From NCBI GenBank assembly GCA_023389155.1, contig JAEWEV010000025.1, positions 186,001-250,000 of the forward strand: a stretch of 64,000 nucleotides of DNA, given 5' to 3'. The notes beneath the pieces were generated by a model. The model was given only the letters and a program-made list of their open reading frames with translations. It did not search any database and had not been told where the DNA came from. Made by a program: the position numbers and the translations under genes. Shown here piece after piece: positions 8,327-16,716 of the stretch (within the stretch, counting starts at the first letter, position 1; the number at the start of each line of letters is the position of its first letter). Source of the stretch: Pseudomonadota bacterium (GTDB lineage Bacteria > Pseudomonadota > Gammaproteobacteria > Burkholderiales > Burkholderiaceae_B).

Positions 8327-8488
8327 TTACTTGAATCGGCCGCCGAAAACCAGGGACAGAATTGCCAGTATGATGAAGACGACAAAGAGTATTTTGGCGA
8401 TCGACGCGGCGCCGGCAGCGATGCCACCAAATCCAAACACGGCAGCAATAATGGCAATAATAAAAAATACGACGGCATAATGTAACAT
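8327..8488 (-). CDS. DUF1328 (YtjA-like) small membrane protein
   Basis: 53 residues made of two hydrophobic helices joined by a Gly/Ala-rich turn (FGFGGIAAGAASIAK), ending in FGGRFK. This is the DUF1328/YtjA pattern of tiny inner-membrane proteins whose function is unknown and which often rise under stress. AGGAGAA seven bases upstream fixes the ATG at 8488; an upstream in-frame start at 8509 is less likely. Confidence 0.85.
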   Translation of the reverse strand: MLHYAVVFFIIAIIAAVFGFGGIAAGAASIAKILFVVFIILAILSLVFGGRFK

Positions 8489-8641
8489 ACACTTCTCCTG
8501 CTGAGTCACTGATTATTAATAATAAAACAGCAGGCCCGCACTGCATCACGGTTGAAAACTCTGATATTTAACTCAAGTGAAATCGGACACTGCTGGTACT
8601 CACCGCTTAGATCAAAGATAACAGATACCGCTGTTCAGATA

Positions 8642-8956
8642 TTACCATACGTGGCTGGAACGGTAAGACCGGTAATGACGGTGCTTAGGCGGATGCCGAT
8701 CCCAGCGATGATGACGATCATACCGGCGATGCTGACTGTAATAATGCGGCTTTTTATGCCAACCATGTTTGTGATTGTATCCGGGCTTTGGATGGCGGTA
8801 ATGACGACCGCCATGATGACGATGGTCTACTTGAATCGCATAGGCATGGTTGTCAAACCGGGGGCCAGAATCATGTTTTGCGGCAACCGCAGAACCCGCT
8901 GCGACTAGGGAAAGCGTGGCAACCGTGGTGGCTAGCAGTTTTCTGATGATAGTCAT
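8642..8956 (-). CDS. Exported histidine-rich protein
   Basis: 104 residues. A clear Sec signal peptide (TIIRKLLATTVATLSLVAAGSAVAA, probable cleavage after about residue 25 or 26) precedes a mature part of about 78 residues that holds 18 His plus many Arg, Tyr and Trp, in clusters such as DHRHHGGRHYRH. This composition suggests binding of Ni, Zn, Cu or Co in the periplasm, either for storage or protection; no domain is recognised. AAAGGAG six bases before the ATG is a strong ribosome-binding site. An FNR-like site lies 61 bases upstream. Confidence 0.75.
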   Translation of the reverse strand: MTIIRKLLATTVATLSLVAAGSAVAAKHDSGPRFDNHAYAIQVDHRHHGGRHYRHPKPGYNHKHGWHKKPHYYSQHRRYDRHHRWDRHPPKHRHYRSYRSSHVW

Positions 8957-9434
8957 TGTCTAACTCCTTTATATGAATAAAGTATGAGACTGCTGTATTT
9001 TTTGCAGAGACATGATTTGATCTTAATCACGATCCCAGGCTAAAGCTATTACCAAACATGTCTGGGATTTCGCGGGGTTTCTTTCGCTGCCCTCGGTGAT
9101 TTCGGAACGTTACAACACCGCCTTTTCTGTTCTATTCTCGGCTCCTATTGGTGCTGAATAAGTGTCAGAAATTGTAAAGTGTGGCAAAAACATCGCAAGC
9201 TCCTCGGAATCTTGACCCTTACCCGCTCTTCTCAAAACATCAGCGCCTAGCCGCCATTTGAGGACCTCTGAATTTTCTCTTCTTCCTCGCTTTATTGTTC
9301 CTCCTTGATTTTTGTCAACTTTGGCAGCGTCGAATGCACGCACAATGACAGTCATCATAAACATGCATCTGTCGCCGGGAACACGCCAATAATCCTGGCA
9401 TGTTGAAGACGCATACGACTAGCTGGAATTTATT
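8957..9434. other. Intergenic region with FNR-like box
   Basis: 478 bases between divergent genes. It holds the FNR-like site at 9017-9030. A minus-strand open frame (9110-9364) has no ribosome-binding site, no recognisable domain and biased composition, so I do not call it. The remainder shows nothing recognisable. Confidence 0.4.
9017..9030 (-). promoter_or_regulatory. FNR-like binding site
   Basis: The plus strand reads TTGAT-CTTA-ATCAC, 13 of 14 bases of the TTGAT(n4)ATCAA consensus. It lies 61 bases upstream of the His-rich exported protein. A likely target of FNR, or of the Crp/Fnr protein at 5024-5716. Confidence 0.5.
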
Positions 9435-10598
9435 ATGCACGCCTTTGCTCCCCTGAAAATACGAGATCGAGAACTTATACCCGTTGTACAGGGCGGCATG
9501 GGCGTCGGTATTTCAGCCAGTGGCCTGGCATCTGCCGTTGCCCGTGAAAATGCACTCGGGACCATTGCAAGTATTGACTTGCGTCATTTGCATCCCGATC
9601 TTCTGGCCCAGTCCAAAGCACAGCCCCAACAGGAAAACTACGACAGACTAAACCGGATCGCCCTTGACCGGGAAATCCAGATGGCGCTGAAAGCGTCGGA
9701 AGGAAAAGGCATGATTGCAGTCAACGTCATGAAAGCTGTTAGCGATTATGCCGCTCTTGTACGCCAGGCCTGCGAATCGGGTGCGCATGCTATTGTCATG
9801 GGCGCGGGATTGCCTCTCGAATTGCCGGAGCTGACACAGGATCATCGCGAGGTTGCGCTCATCCCCATTCTTTCCGAATCCCGTGGTATCCAGATTGTGC
9901 TGAAGCGCTGGATGAAAAAAAATCGACTTCCTGACGCGATTATTATTGAACATCCCAACCATGCGGGTGGTCACTTGGGCGCCACAACCATTCAGGACCT
10001 GGGAAACGAGCGATTTACCTTTCGTCGGGTGCTCGAAGAAACCGCAGGTGTGATTCGGCAGCTTGGACTGGAAAACGAAAAATTACCGCTGATTCTGGCA
10101 GGTGGCATGGCCAGCTTCCGTAAAATCAGCAGTGCGCTCAAAGACTGGGGTGCCTCTGCGGTACAGATAGGCACTGCCTTTGCCGTTACTCGTGAAGGTG
10201 ATGCGCATGACAATTTCAAACAGGTTCTGGCCGGAGCCAAAGACGAAGATATTGTGGAATTCATGTCGGTCGCCGGACTGCCGGCACGAGCTGTGATGAC
10301 GCCGTATCTAAAGAAATACCTGCAAAACGAGCAGAAACTTCAGGCGTCTGCCAAAGCGGATCCCCGACGCTGTGTACAGAGCATGAACTGCCTGCAAGTC
10401 TGCGGGCTGCGCGACGGGATTTCAAAAATCGGGCAGTTCTGCATTGATCAGCGCCTGACCGATGCCCTGAATGGTGACGTACGCAAGGGTCTGTTTTTCC
10501 GTGGCAAGGATCCCCTGCCGTTTGGCGAACAGATTCGCAGCGTGAAAGATACCATGCGATATCTCCTGACAGGTGTTAAGGCTGAAATAACAACGTAG
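9435..10598 (+). CDS. Nitronate monooxygenase / FabK-like FMN protein
   Basis: 387 residues, TIM-barrel flavoprotein of the 2-nitropropane dioxygenase family. Seen: PVVQGGMGVGIS at residues 16-27, HPNHAGGHLG (holding the family His) around 174-183, LAGGMAS near 222 and VQIGTAFAVTREG near 239, which form the FMN phosphate site. These enzymes oxidise nitronates or, in the FabK branch, reduce enoyl-ACP; the choice is not decidable here. The C-terminal extension carries four Cys (313, 319, 323, 336), unusual for simple nitronate monooxygenases and possibly a metal or iron-sulfur site. It is convergent with the YaiI gene, 12 bases apart. Confidence 0.8.
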   Translation: MHAFAPLKIRDRELIPVVQGGMGVGISASGLASAVARENALGTIASIDLRHLHPDLLAQSKAQPQQENYDRLNRIALDREIQMALKASEGKGMIAVNVMKAVSDYAALVRQACESGAHAIVMGAGLPLELPELTQDHREVALIPILSESRGIQIVLKRWMKKNRLPDAIIIEHPNHAGGHLGATTIQDLGNERFTFRRVLEETAGVIRQLGLENEKLPLILAGGMASFRKISSALKDWGASAVQIGTAFAVTREGDAHDNFKQVLAGAKDEDIVEFMSVAGLPARAVMTPYLKKYLQNEQKLQASAKADPRRCVQSMNCLQVCGLRDGISKIGQFCIDQRLTDALNGDVRKGLFFRGKDPLPFGEQIRSVKDTMRYLLTGVKAEITT

Positions 10599-10610
10599 CA
10601 TTTAGTGTTA

Positions 10611-11063
10611 CTAAGGTTTGGCGTTACGTGCCAGCAGTGTGTCCAGCTGGCCGGCAAAAGCCCGGGTGTCTGACTGATCGAAAGATTTGGGGCCTCCCGT
10701 TTCAACGCCGGCACTGCGCAATTCTTCCATCATGTCACGAATCGCAAGCCGCTCTTTTATTGTCTCCCTGGAATACAACTCCCCGCGCGGGTTCAAGGCC
10801 TGAACCCCCTTTTCCAGAACCTCTGCCGCCAACGGGATGTCAGCCGTGATTACCAAATCGCCGCTAGATGCATGTTCACTGATATAAGCATCAGCCACAT
10901 CGAAACCTCGCGGTACCTGACGCGATTGAATATAGACAGAAGGTGGTACATGCAGCATCTGGTTTGCCACAAGCGTGGTTTTTACCTGCCAGCGCACCGC
11001 TGCCCTGAACAGAATATTCTTGATCACCACTGGGCAAGCGTCTGCGTCTACCCAAATCTCCAT
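10611..11063 (-). CDS. YaiI/YqxD family protein (DUF188, UPF0178)
   Basis: 150 residues. The N-terminal WVDADACPV (residues 4-12) and DLVITADIPLA match the DUF188 family, a PIN-like fold with acidic residues that could bind metal and act on nucleic acid; no member has an established role to my knowledge. Length is normal. It is alone on this strand, with 295 bases of unassigned sequence separating it from the nuclease gene behind it. Confidence 0.85.
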   Translation of the reverse strand: MEIWVDADACPVVIKNILFRAAVRWQVKTTLVANQMLHVPPSVYIQSRQVPRGFDVADAYISEHASSGDLVITADIPLAAEVLEKGVQALNPRGELYSRETIKERLAIRDMMEELRSAGVETGGPKSFDQSDTRAFAGQLDTLLARNAKP

Positions 11064-11358
11064 GGCTGCTCCTGACAGATAAAAGAGGTTCCTGCTGCCG
11101 CAGCAAAGATTCGATCAGGCTGTGAATGCTCGATAAAACACGGCAAGCCATGCACGTGCTTCCAGAGCAACGGCCTTGTAATGATAACTTAGCCCGGCAC
11201 ATGGAATGCGGCCATTACAACGATGACAGCGAATGCAGCAAATCCAGCGATTATACGGGGCTTTCACACAACACCGCGCAAGCAGGCTGTCCGCCAGCAA
11301 CATGGTTGAGGCGCCGGTACAGTGGTCAGAAGAAGAAAATCCTGATATGCAGACGTTG

Positions 11359-12774
11359 CTAAGCTAATGCCAGGGACACTTCGCTGACACCGATCAGTTT
11401 CTGTCGGTGTTTAACCAGTATCCGGTAGGTATCGCGGGAAAAATCGCCTTTGCCGTTCGCGATCAGCGCGTCCAGCTCCTGTTCGTCTGTTGCCGTGCCC
11501 AGGTAACACCAGTGGTGGATCACGTGTACCAGGTTACCTTCACGCAACAATGCGGCGCCTTCAAATGGCCAGTCTCGCAACTTGAGCGTCGACAGTGCGG
11601 CCATCAGCCGTGCCGAGTGGGCAATGTGCGACTCCTGTCCTGTACAGGCGCCTTCACAGGCTTTCAACTGACGGGCAAAGCACGGACTGCCCTTGCGGAC
11701 TTTTTCCAGACCTAGTGTTGCCTTGCAGAGCGTCTCACTTTTGATTATTTTCAGCAAGGCTTCTCTGGCATCCCGCGCCGAAGAAAACAGTCCATATAAA
11801 TGGCTGGCTTGCCCGATCACGATATCGTTGCCGCCCAGCAATACAGGAATCCACAAGCCTGGCGATTTCTCAACCAGCTGCCAGGTGAAGACATCTTTCT
11901 GTCTGCGCAACTGGCGGTTGAGCGTGGGCATCCGCTCCTTGATCATCCTCGATTCGGTCAGCAGTGCGTCCACCTCGCCTGCACAACAGATATGGTCGAT
12001 GCGCCGGATCTGCATGGAAATTTTCATTTCCTTGGGTGCCGTATGGTCACTCGCAAAATGGGATAGCACGCGCTGTCGCAGGCGATTGCTTTTACCAATA
12101 TAGATGGGCAGCTCGTTTTCGCCATAGAACACATAGACACCGAAGCTGTTGGGCAAAGCATCAATCTGGGCCGGATCCAGATGCGCCGGCAGCGATGGAC
12201 GGGCAATGAGTGTCCGCACCGTGTCGTGGATGGTTTTCGGATCGTGTTCCTGGCAGATTCGCTGCCAGAACTGCAGCAGGGCAAAGGCATCGTCATACGC
12301 CCGATGTCTGTCTTTCATGGTCAGGCCATGCCGCTGAATGAGGTAATCAAGCCCGTGTCGCTGAAATTGCGGATACAGACGCCGCGACAGCTTTACCGTG
12401 CATAACATGCTGGCCTTGAAATCCTGCCCTGCCCGCCTGAATGCGTTCTTGATAAAACCGTAATCGAAGCGCGCATTATGCGCCACAAAAATATGGCCTT
12501 CCAGCAGCTGCTGAATCTGGCCTGCCAGTTCGTTAAACGTTGGTGCGTCCGCCACCATGCCAGTCGTGATACCGGTCAGGCTTTCTATATAGCCGGGTAT
12601 CCGGCATTCCGGATTGATCAGACTTTGCCATGAGGTGAATTGACGCCCATCATAGCGGATGATGGCAATTTCCGTCAGTCGATCGCTGGAGGCAGAACCA
12701 CCCGTTGTCTCAACATCAACAAAGGCAAAAGGCTTTTCAAGGAGAGGCAGACTGGTGGTAATGGTGGGCATCAT
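11359..12774 (-). CDS. DEDDh exonuclease fused to GIY-YIG endonuclease (Cho-like)
   Basis: 471 residues with two nuclease domains. Residues 15-175 are a DnaQ-like 3'-5' exonuclease: D20 and E22 (FVDVETTG), D104 (HNARFD), H157 and D161 (HRAYDD). Residues 208-290 are a GIY-YIG domain of the UvrC/Cho type: GVYVFY (212-217), YIGKS (225-229), R234. The C-terminal part holds a Cys-containing segment like that of UvrC-type proteins. It probably trims or incises damaged DNA, as Cho does in nucleotide excision repair. A near-consensus LexA box just upstream indicates SOS control. ATG at 12774 or 12771; no strong ribosome-binding site. Confidence 0.88.
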   Translation of the reverse strand: MMPTITTSLPLLEKPFAFVDVETTGGSASSDRLTEIAIIRYDGRQFTSWQSLINPECRIPGYIESLTGITTGMVADAPTFNELAGQIQQLLEGHIFVAHNARFDYGFIKNAFRRAGQDFKASMLCTVKLSRRLYPQFQRHGLDYLIQRHGLTMKDRHRAYDDAFALLQFWQRICQEHDPKTIHDTVRTLIARPSLPAHLDPAQIDALPNSFGVYVFYGENELPIYIGKSNRLRQRVLSHFASDHTAPKEMKISMQIRRIDHICCAGEVDALLTESRMIKERMPTLNRQLRRQKDVFTWQLVEKSPGLWIPVLLGGNDIVIGQASHLYGLFSSARDAREALLKIIKSETLCKATLGLEKVRKGSPCFARQLKACEGACTGQESHIAHSARLMAALSTLKLRDWPFEGAALLREGNLVHVIHHWCYLGTATDEQELDALIANGKGDFSRDTYRILVKHRQKLIGVSEVSLALA

Positions 12775-13142
12775 GCAGAACCAATTAACTGTAATTTTAT
12801 ACAGTATTTATACACTATTCAGCCAAAGCCTGCAGTGACGCGCCCGTTCTTGTTGCAAATATGCAATGACTGCGTCTGTTTCCATGATCCTGATCAAGAG
12901 CTGGCAATAAAAATATGTAAAGCACCCATGCCGCTTCGTATAATGAATTCCCTCAATACAAGGGTAAACCCTAGCTATTATGAAGCGAGTATTCTGGACA
13001 GTGCTGCTGTCCGTCATATCGTCGCCTTTGGATGCCCCAAAGGTGAAAATGATAGACAATTCGAAAGGCAATTTTGGCTCAGTCATTGTCAGACCGATTG
13101 ATATCACGGGTTCACGTGGTTAATCGCGCCGTTAAATAAGCC
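12775..13142. other. AT-rich intergenic region
   Basis: 368 bases between two minus-strand genes. It holds the LexA box and promoter of the nuclease gene at its left end. A minus-strand open frame (12808-13107) overlaps this promoter, has no ribosome-binding site and matches nothing I know. The rest holds nothing recognisable. Confidence 0.4.
12788..12805 (-). promoter_or_regulatory. LexA (SOS) box
   Basis: On the minus strand ACTGT-ATAAAATT-ACAGT contains the invariant CTGT(n8)ACAG core with an AT-only centre and extends to TACTGT on the left, very close to the enterobacterial consensus. It begins 14 bases upstream of the nuclease start and overlaps a plausible -10 (TATAAA), so LexA binding would block transcription. 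Confidence 0.8.
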
Positions 13143-13919
13143 CTACTCAGTATTCCTGCGCTGTTTTCTAACCAGCCAATGGTAGATATCGTCAAATGCA
13201 GGAATGCACGAAATCAGGACAAGAACACATGCCAATGGTACAGTCGCAATATATCCGATATGATTGAAACCCCAGGCTCCCAGGGTGCCACCCGAAAAAA
13301 ACGCCAGTAGCAGCGCACAATGCAACCGCAACCGCGAGCGGTCCGCCCTGACAAAATGTACGCTGTCGTCCCTGGAATGTCCGCGGTTCCAGTAAATAAG
13401 CTTGCCCAGCTCAATGCCGATATCGGTAACAATGCCGGTAACATGCGTAGTACGGATAACTGACCGGGAAAGTTTTGTAATCAGTGCGTTCTGCAATCCC
13501 ATCAGAAACGAAAGAATCATCACGGTAATTGGAACGAACAAGCCGTGCACGTCTGCGATACGCGAACCGAGCATGCCAAAGCATAGTAGCAGCACGGCTT
13601 CGAGCAGCAGCGGCGCGGCATATTCACTGCGCAATTCATGTACACGGGCATAATTGACCATCATGGTCGTACAAATCGTTCCGAACAGAAAGCAGATAAG
13701 CGCGGCAACCCCGGCCAGCACGAGTTCATATGCACCCAGTATCAGCTGATCGGCCATACTGGAGACAATGCCGGTCATATGCGAAGTGTATTGGTGAACC
13801 GCCAGAAATCCCCCCGCATTGATCGCTCCCGCAATAAAGGCCAGCAGCGTGCCGATCTGTTTATCGGCTTTTTGGGTTCGGACAGATCCTGTGAGGATCC
13901 GGGTGTATCTGAGCGGCAT
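13143..13919 (-). CDS. DUF1275 (YoaK-like) membrane protein
   Basis: 258 residues with about six hydrophobic helices. The start of the family (GTLLAFIAGAINAGGFLAV) and the HVTGIVTDIGIELGK segment are characteristic of DUF1275/YoaK proteins. The function is unknown; a transport role has been suggested for the family. The ATG at 13919 gives the usual family length, whereas the open frame continues to 14072 without similarity. It lies 115 bases downstream of the TauE/SafE gene on the same strand. Confidence 0.8.
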   Translation of the reverse strand: MPLRYTRILTGSVRTQKADKQIGTLLAFIAGAINAGGFLAVHQYTSHMTGIVSSMADQLILGAYELVLAGVAALICFLFGTICTTMMVNYARVHELRSEYAAPLLLEAVLLLCFGMLGSRIADVHGLFVPITVMILSFLMGLQNALITKLSRSVIRTTHVTGIVTDIGIELGKLIYWNRGHSRDDSVHFVRADRSRLRLHCALLLAFFSGGTLGAWGFNHIGYIATVPLACVLVLISCIPAFDDIYHWLVRKQRRNTE

Positions 13920-14034
13920 AAAGGAACAACCTGTTTGTTTCGGCAGCGAGGCAGCGTGACACGCGTTCTGATTATTATTGTTACGTATTATATGCCCTTT
14001 GCAGAATAATGGTGCCCCCGGCTCCCGGACCTGA

Positions 14035-14805
14035 TCAGGCAGCGACGACAATCTGGTAAATTCCCAAAGCAATCAGACTGAGAAAGAAAACTTTTTTGAA
14101 GGTGATCAGTGGCAGTCGTTGCCGAATCCCTTGCCCGATAGACATGCCAATCAGGGCAGGCACCAGCATCAGGAGCGAGGCGCCTGCAGCGCCCGGCGAA
14201 TAACTATGATTGATCCACAGACCCAGCGCCAGCGAAATCGTTGAAACCGTAAACGACACGCCCATCGCCTGTATCAGCGCATCACGCGACAAGCCCAAGG
14301 CCTGCAGATACGGAACCGCGGGAATAACAAACACACCGGTAGCTGCCGTCACAAGGCCGGTGATCAATCCCGTGACCGGACCGAGCCAACGTTGCATTTT
14401 TTCAGAAATAGGCATGGCATGGCCGCTCAATCCCCAGCACGCATAAACAGTCAGCGCGATTCCCAGCGCCATCCCTGCCCCCGCCCCTGCAGGTGCACCG
14501 AAAAGTAATGCACCGGCTACCGTACCAACAAAAATTCCCACCTGCAGGGTTACGATTTTGCTCATGCGGTCACGCAGACTGAAAAATGGACGCATCTGCC
14601 AGATATTGGTGAGAAGCGACGGTATGACCAGCAGGGCAGCCGCCTGAGCGGGCGGCATCGTGATGGCGAGCAAAGCCATGGAAATGGTGGGCAGGCCAAG
14701 TCCGACTATGCCCTTTACTGCGCCCGCCAGCAGAAACACAGCCGTAATGAATACAATTGTGCTAAATGCATATTCCGAAAACGCGCCGCCAAAGTGAAAG
14801 TTCAT
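14035..14805 (-). CDS. TauE/SafE family anion exporter
   Basis: 256 residues, eight or so helices, with the family hallmark GAVKGIVGLGLPT in the first repeat and GLVTAATGVFVIPAVPYL in the second. Members export sulfite, sulfoacetate or other small organosulfur/carboxylate anions. AGGA before the ATG at 14805 supports this start rather than one at 14904. It is transcribed divergently from a LysR gene 284 bases away, the usual layout for a regulator-target pair, so induction by a LysR ligand is likely. Confidence 0.85.
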   Translation of the reverse strand: MNFHFGGAFSEYAFSTIVFITAVFLLAGAVKGIVGLGLPTISMALLAITMPPAQAAALLVIPSLLTNIWQMRPFFSLRDRMSKIVTLQVGIFVGTVAGALLFGAPAGAGAGMALGIALTVYACWGLSGHAMPISEKMQRWLGPVTGLITGLVTAATGVFVIPAVPYLQALGLSRDALIQAMGVSFTVSTISLALGLWINHSYSPGAAGASLLMLVPALIGMSIGQGIRQRLPLITFKKVFFLSLIALGIYQIVVAA

Positions 14806-15089
14806 TTTAATTGTCCTGAAAACATCCGGTAGCCAGATCAATAAGGAAATACCTGAGATCATCTCCAAAACCACGTCAGCGCATGACAGCATGCTATGGC
14901 ACACTCAGAATAGATCTGGGCAGCCGGTTATTTCAGCAAAAATCAAGCCATGTCAGGTATTTTCTGCGTCAACCACCTCTCGCAGATGCAATTGACAGGG
15001 CAATTCTAGGTGCTAAATACAGTGCTGAAAATCAGGATGTTTCGATTACTGATTAAGGAAAATCCAAACACAACTGCTATACTTGCCTG
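14806..15089. promoter_or_regulatory. Divergent control region, TauE/SafE and LysR
   Basis: 284 bases between the exporter and LysR starts. TATACT at 15078-15083 is a candidate -10 for lysR; its expected start point coincides with the ATG at 15090 and there is no ribosome-binding site, so the lysR mRNA may be leaderless. No clean T-n11-A operator could be fixed by eye. Confidence 0.4.
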
Positions 15090-15983
15090 ATGCGCTTTGA
15101 TCTGACCGACCTTCGGCTTTTTGTCCACATCCAGGAAAGCGGCACCATTACGGCTGCAGCACGGCACTGCAATATCACAACGGCATCTGCCAGCGAACGG
15201 ATCAAGGGAATGGAGGATGCGCTTGGTGTATTGCTGTTAAACCGTAATCACAAAGGAGTCGATCTGACTCCCGCAGGCCGGACTTTCCTGCACCACGCCA
15301 GTACCGTGTTGCAGCAGATGGAACGCATGCGCGGTGATATGGGCCAGTACAGCAGCGGCATTAAAGGCCATGTGCGACTGCTGGGTAACACCTCGGCTTG
15401 CAGCGAATACCTGCCAGCTTTGCTGGGTTCTTTTCTTGCACACCAGCCAGATATTTCAATTGACCTTGAAGAACGCAGCAGTACCGATATCACAGACCTG
15501 ATCCGTCAGGGTATGGCAGATATCGGGATGGTCGCCGACTCTGCGGATCTGCATGATTTAGAGACATTCCCGGTACGTCCGGACCCGCTAGTAGTGATTA
15601 CGGCAGAACACTATCCGGAATCGATACCCGATCGTCCCTGTCTGGCTGATGTCAGCCATCTGGATTTCGCCGGCCTGGTTGCAGGTAGTGCACTACAGGA
15701 CCATATCGCGACACAGGGGCGGCAGGCGGGGCGACACCTGCAGTATCGGGTACGCGTTCGCAGTCTTGATGCCGTCTGCAGGATGGCGGGCAATGGCGTA
15801 GGCATTGCGATAGTCCCGTTGACAGCCGCTGAGCGCTACCAACGAGAGCTGCGACTCAGGCTTCTTCCTTTGAGCGACAGCTGGGCCCGCCGCCACCTGG
15901 TGCTTTGTATACGAGACGCCGATGCATTGCCAACCTATGTGCGTGCCCTGATGCAGCACATTTTGACTCAGGAGCAACAATGA
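15090..15983 (+). CDS. LysR-family transcriptional regulator
   Basis: 297 residues. Winged helix-turn-helix at residues 1-60 (LRLFVHIQESGTITAAARH, then SASERIKGMEDALGVLLLNR), linker helix to about 85 and a periplasmic-binding-like effector domain (about 88-290). Most likely it controls the divergent TauE/SafE exporter. The ATG follows the presumed -10 directly, without a ribosome-binding site. The next gene on the same strand begins 58 bases downstream. Confidence 0.88.
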   Translation: MRFDLTDLRLFVHIQESGTITAAARHCNITTASASERIKGMEDALGVLLLNRNHKGVDLTPAGRTFLHHASTVLQQMERMRGDMGQYSSGIKGHVRLLGNTSACSEYLPALLGSFLAHQPDISIDLEERSSTDITDLIRQGMADIGMVADSADLHDLETFPVRPDPLVVITAEHYPESIPDRPCLADVSHLDFAGLVAGSALQDHIATQGRQAGRHLQYRVRVRSLDAVCRMAGNGVGIAIVPLTAAERYQRELRLRLLPLSDSWARRHLVLCIRDADALPTYVRALMQHILTQEQQ

Positions 15984-16041
15984 CTAGTCCACCACGAACA
16001 ATGCATTTTTTCGCTTGTGATATCCGCCCGGGCTCCCAATC

Positions 16042-16377
16042 ATGAAATCAGAAAACAATCCTACCGGCCAAATTCAGGAACAGGACGACGCATCGGATAT
16101 CGATGGTGTCGCCATGTATCGTGCTGCCAGTTTCGCAGTCGCGCTGCCCTCGTTCATGATTGGTACAGCATTATTCATGCTTGGCTTTTCCATGTCCAAC
16201 GAAACAGTCTTATACGCAGCCTGCATGTTATATAGTGTATCGTTCGCCGGCTTTACCAGCCGGATCCTGGTGGGCAGACAACCCTGGCGTACCACACTCC
16301 CCTACCTGTTGTTTATTCTTGTCACAGGTACCGGGTTTTATGGCCTGCTTTGGTTCCTTCTGAAGCTGCTGCGCTGA
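16042..16377 (+). CDS. Unknown small membrane protein
   Basis: 111 residues with a 25-residue acidic, hydrophilic N-terminus and three predicted membrane helices (about 31-50, 55-74 and 86-108). I do not recognise the family. Between helices 2 and 3 lies a basic loop SRILVGRQPWR. It may be co-transcribed with lysR, 58 bases upstream. The strong hairpin terminator at 16529-16556 could end its transcript. Confidence 0.6.
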   Translation: MKSENNPTGQIQEQDDASDIDGVAMYRAASFAVALPSFMIGTALFMLGFSMSNETVLYAACMLYSVSFAGFTSRILVGRQPWRTTLPYLLFILVTGTGFYGLLWFLLKLLR

Positions 16378-16467
16378 TGCGCTGTGGCCGCGCCAGCTTG
16401 TCAGAATTTCCAAGGTACTGGCTTGAATTCGGACACTATCTCGCCGTGAAACTTGACATTTGTTAAG

Positions 16468-16497
16468 TTGTATTTCGCACAAACCGGCACCTATAAT
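16468..16497 (+). promoter_or_regulatory. Candidate promoter before a terminator
   Basis: TTGTAT (16468-16473), 18-base spacer, TATAAT (16492-16497). Start point predicted near 16504, only about 50 bases before an intrinsic terminator. A TTGACA at 16453 is too far from the TATAAT to be its -35. Confidence 0.5.
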
Positions 16498-16503
16498 GGG
16501 TTC

Positions 16504-16556
16504 TGCTCATTGCTTTTTGGGTGAACTCGCCAGCTTTTACAGCTGGCATTTTTTTT
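16504..16556 (+). ncRNA. Candidate short RNA or attenuated leader
   Basis: The stretch from the predicted start point to the end of the U-run is about 53 nt, with a single-stranded U/G-rich 5' part (TTGCTTTTTGGGTG) and a 3' terminator hairpin, the shape of a small regulatory RNA. It may equally be the attenuated leader of the 50-codon ORF at 16717, or simply the terminator of the gene ending at 16377. Confidence 0.35.
16529..16556 (+). terminator. Intrinsic terminator
   Basis: GCCAGCT-TTTAC-AGCTGGC, a perfect 7-bp stem with a 5-base loop, followed by A and eight T. Confidence 0.85.
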
Positions 16557-16716
16557 GCCCGAAAATGGGAATCGGGTTGAAACTCGTCACCATGACGCTC
16601 TGCATACAGCTGATTTTCGATGCTGTGGACAATAAGCAACATATAGTGGTTTTCACCGAATGCATCAACTTGTAAATAAAATGTAAACTACAGGTGTCAA
16701 AACATGGAGAACTTGT

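Noticed and set aside
8298..8341. Inverted repeat GCCGATTCA/TGAATCGGC between MFS and DUF1328 genes as terminator
   Set aside because: The 22-base loop and absence of a T-run make it a weak candidate; it also lies partly in coding sequence.
9110..9364. 84-codon minus-strand ORF
   Set aside because: No ribosome-binding site, no domain, odd composition, in a promoter region.
12808..13107. 99-codon minus-strand ORF
   Set aside because: Overlaps the region upstream of the nuclease promoter, no ribosome-binding site, no recognisable domain.
16453..16497. TTGACA at 16453 as the -35 of the TATAAT at 16492
   Set aside because: The spacer would be 33 bases; TTGTAT at 16468 with 18 bases fits better.
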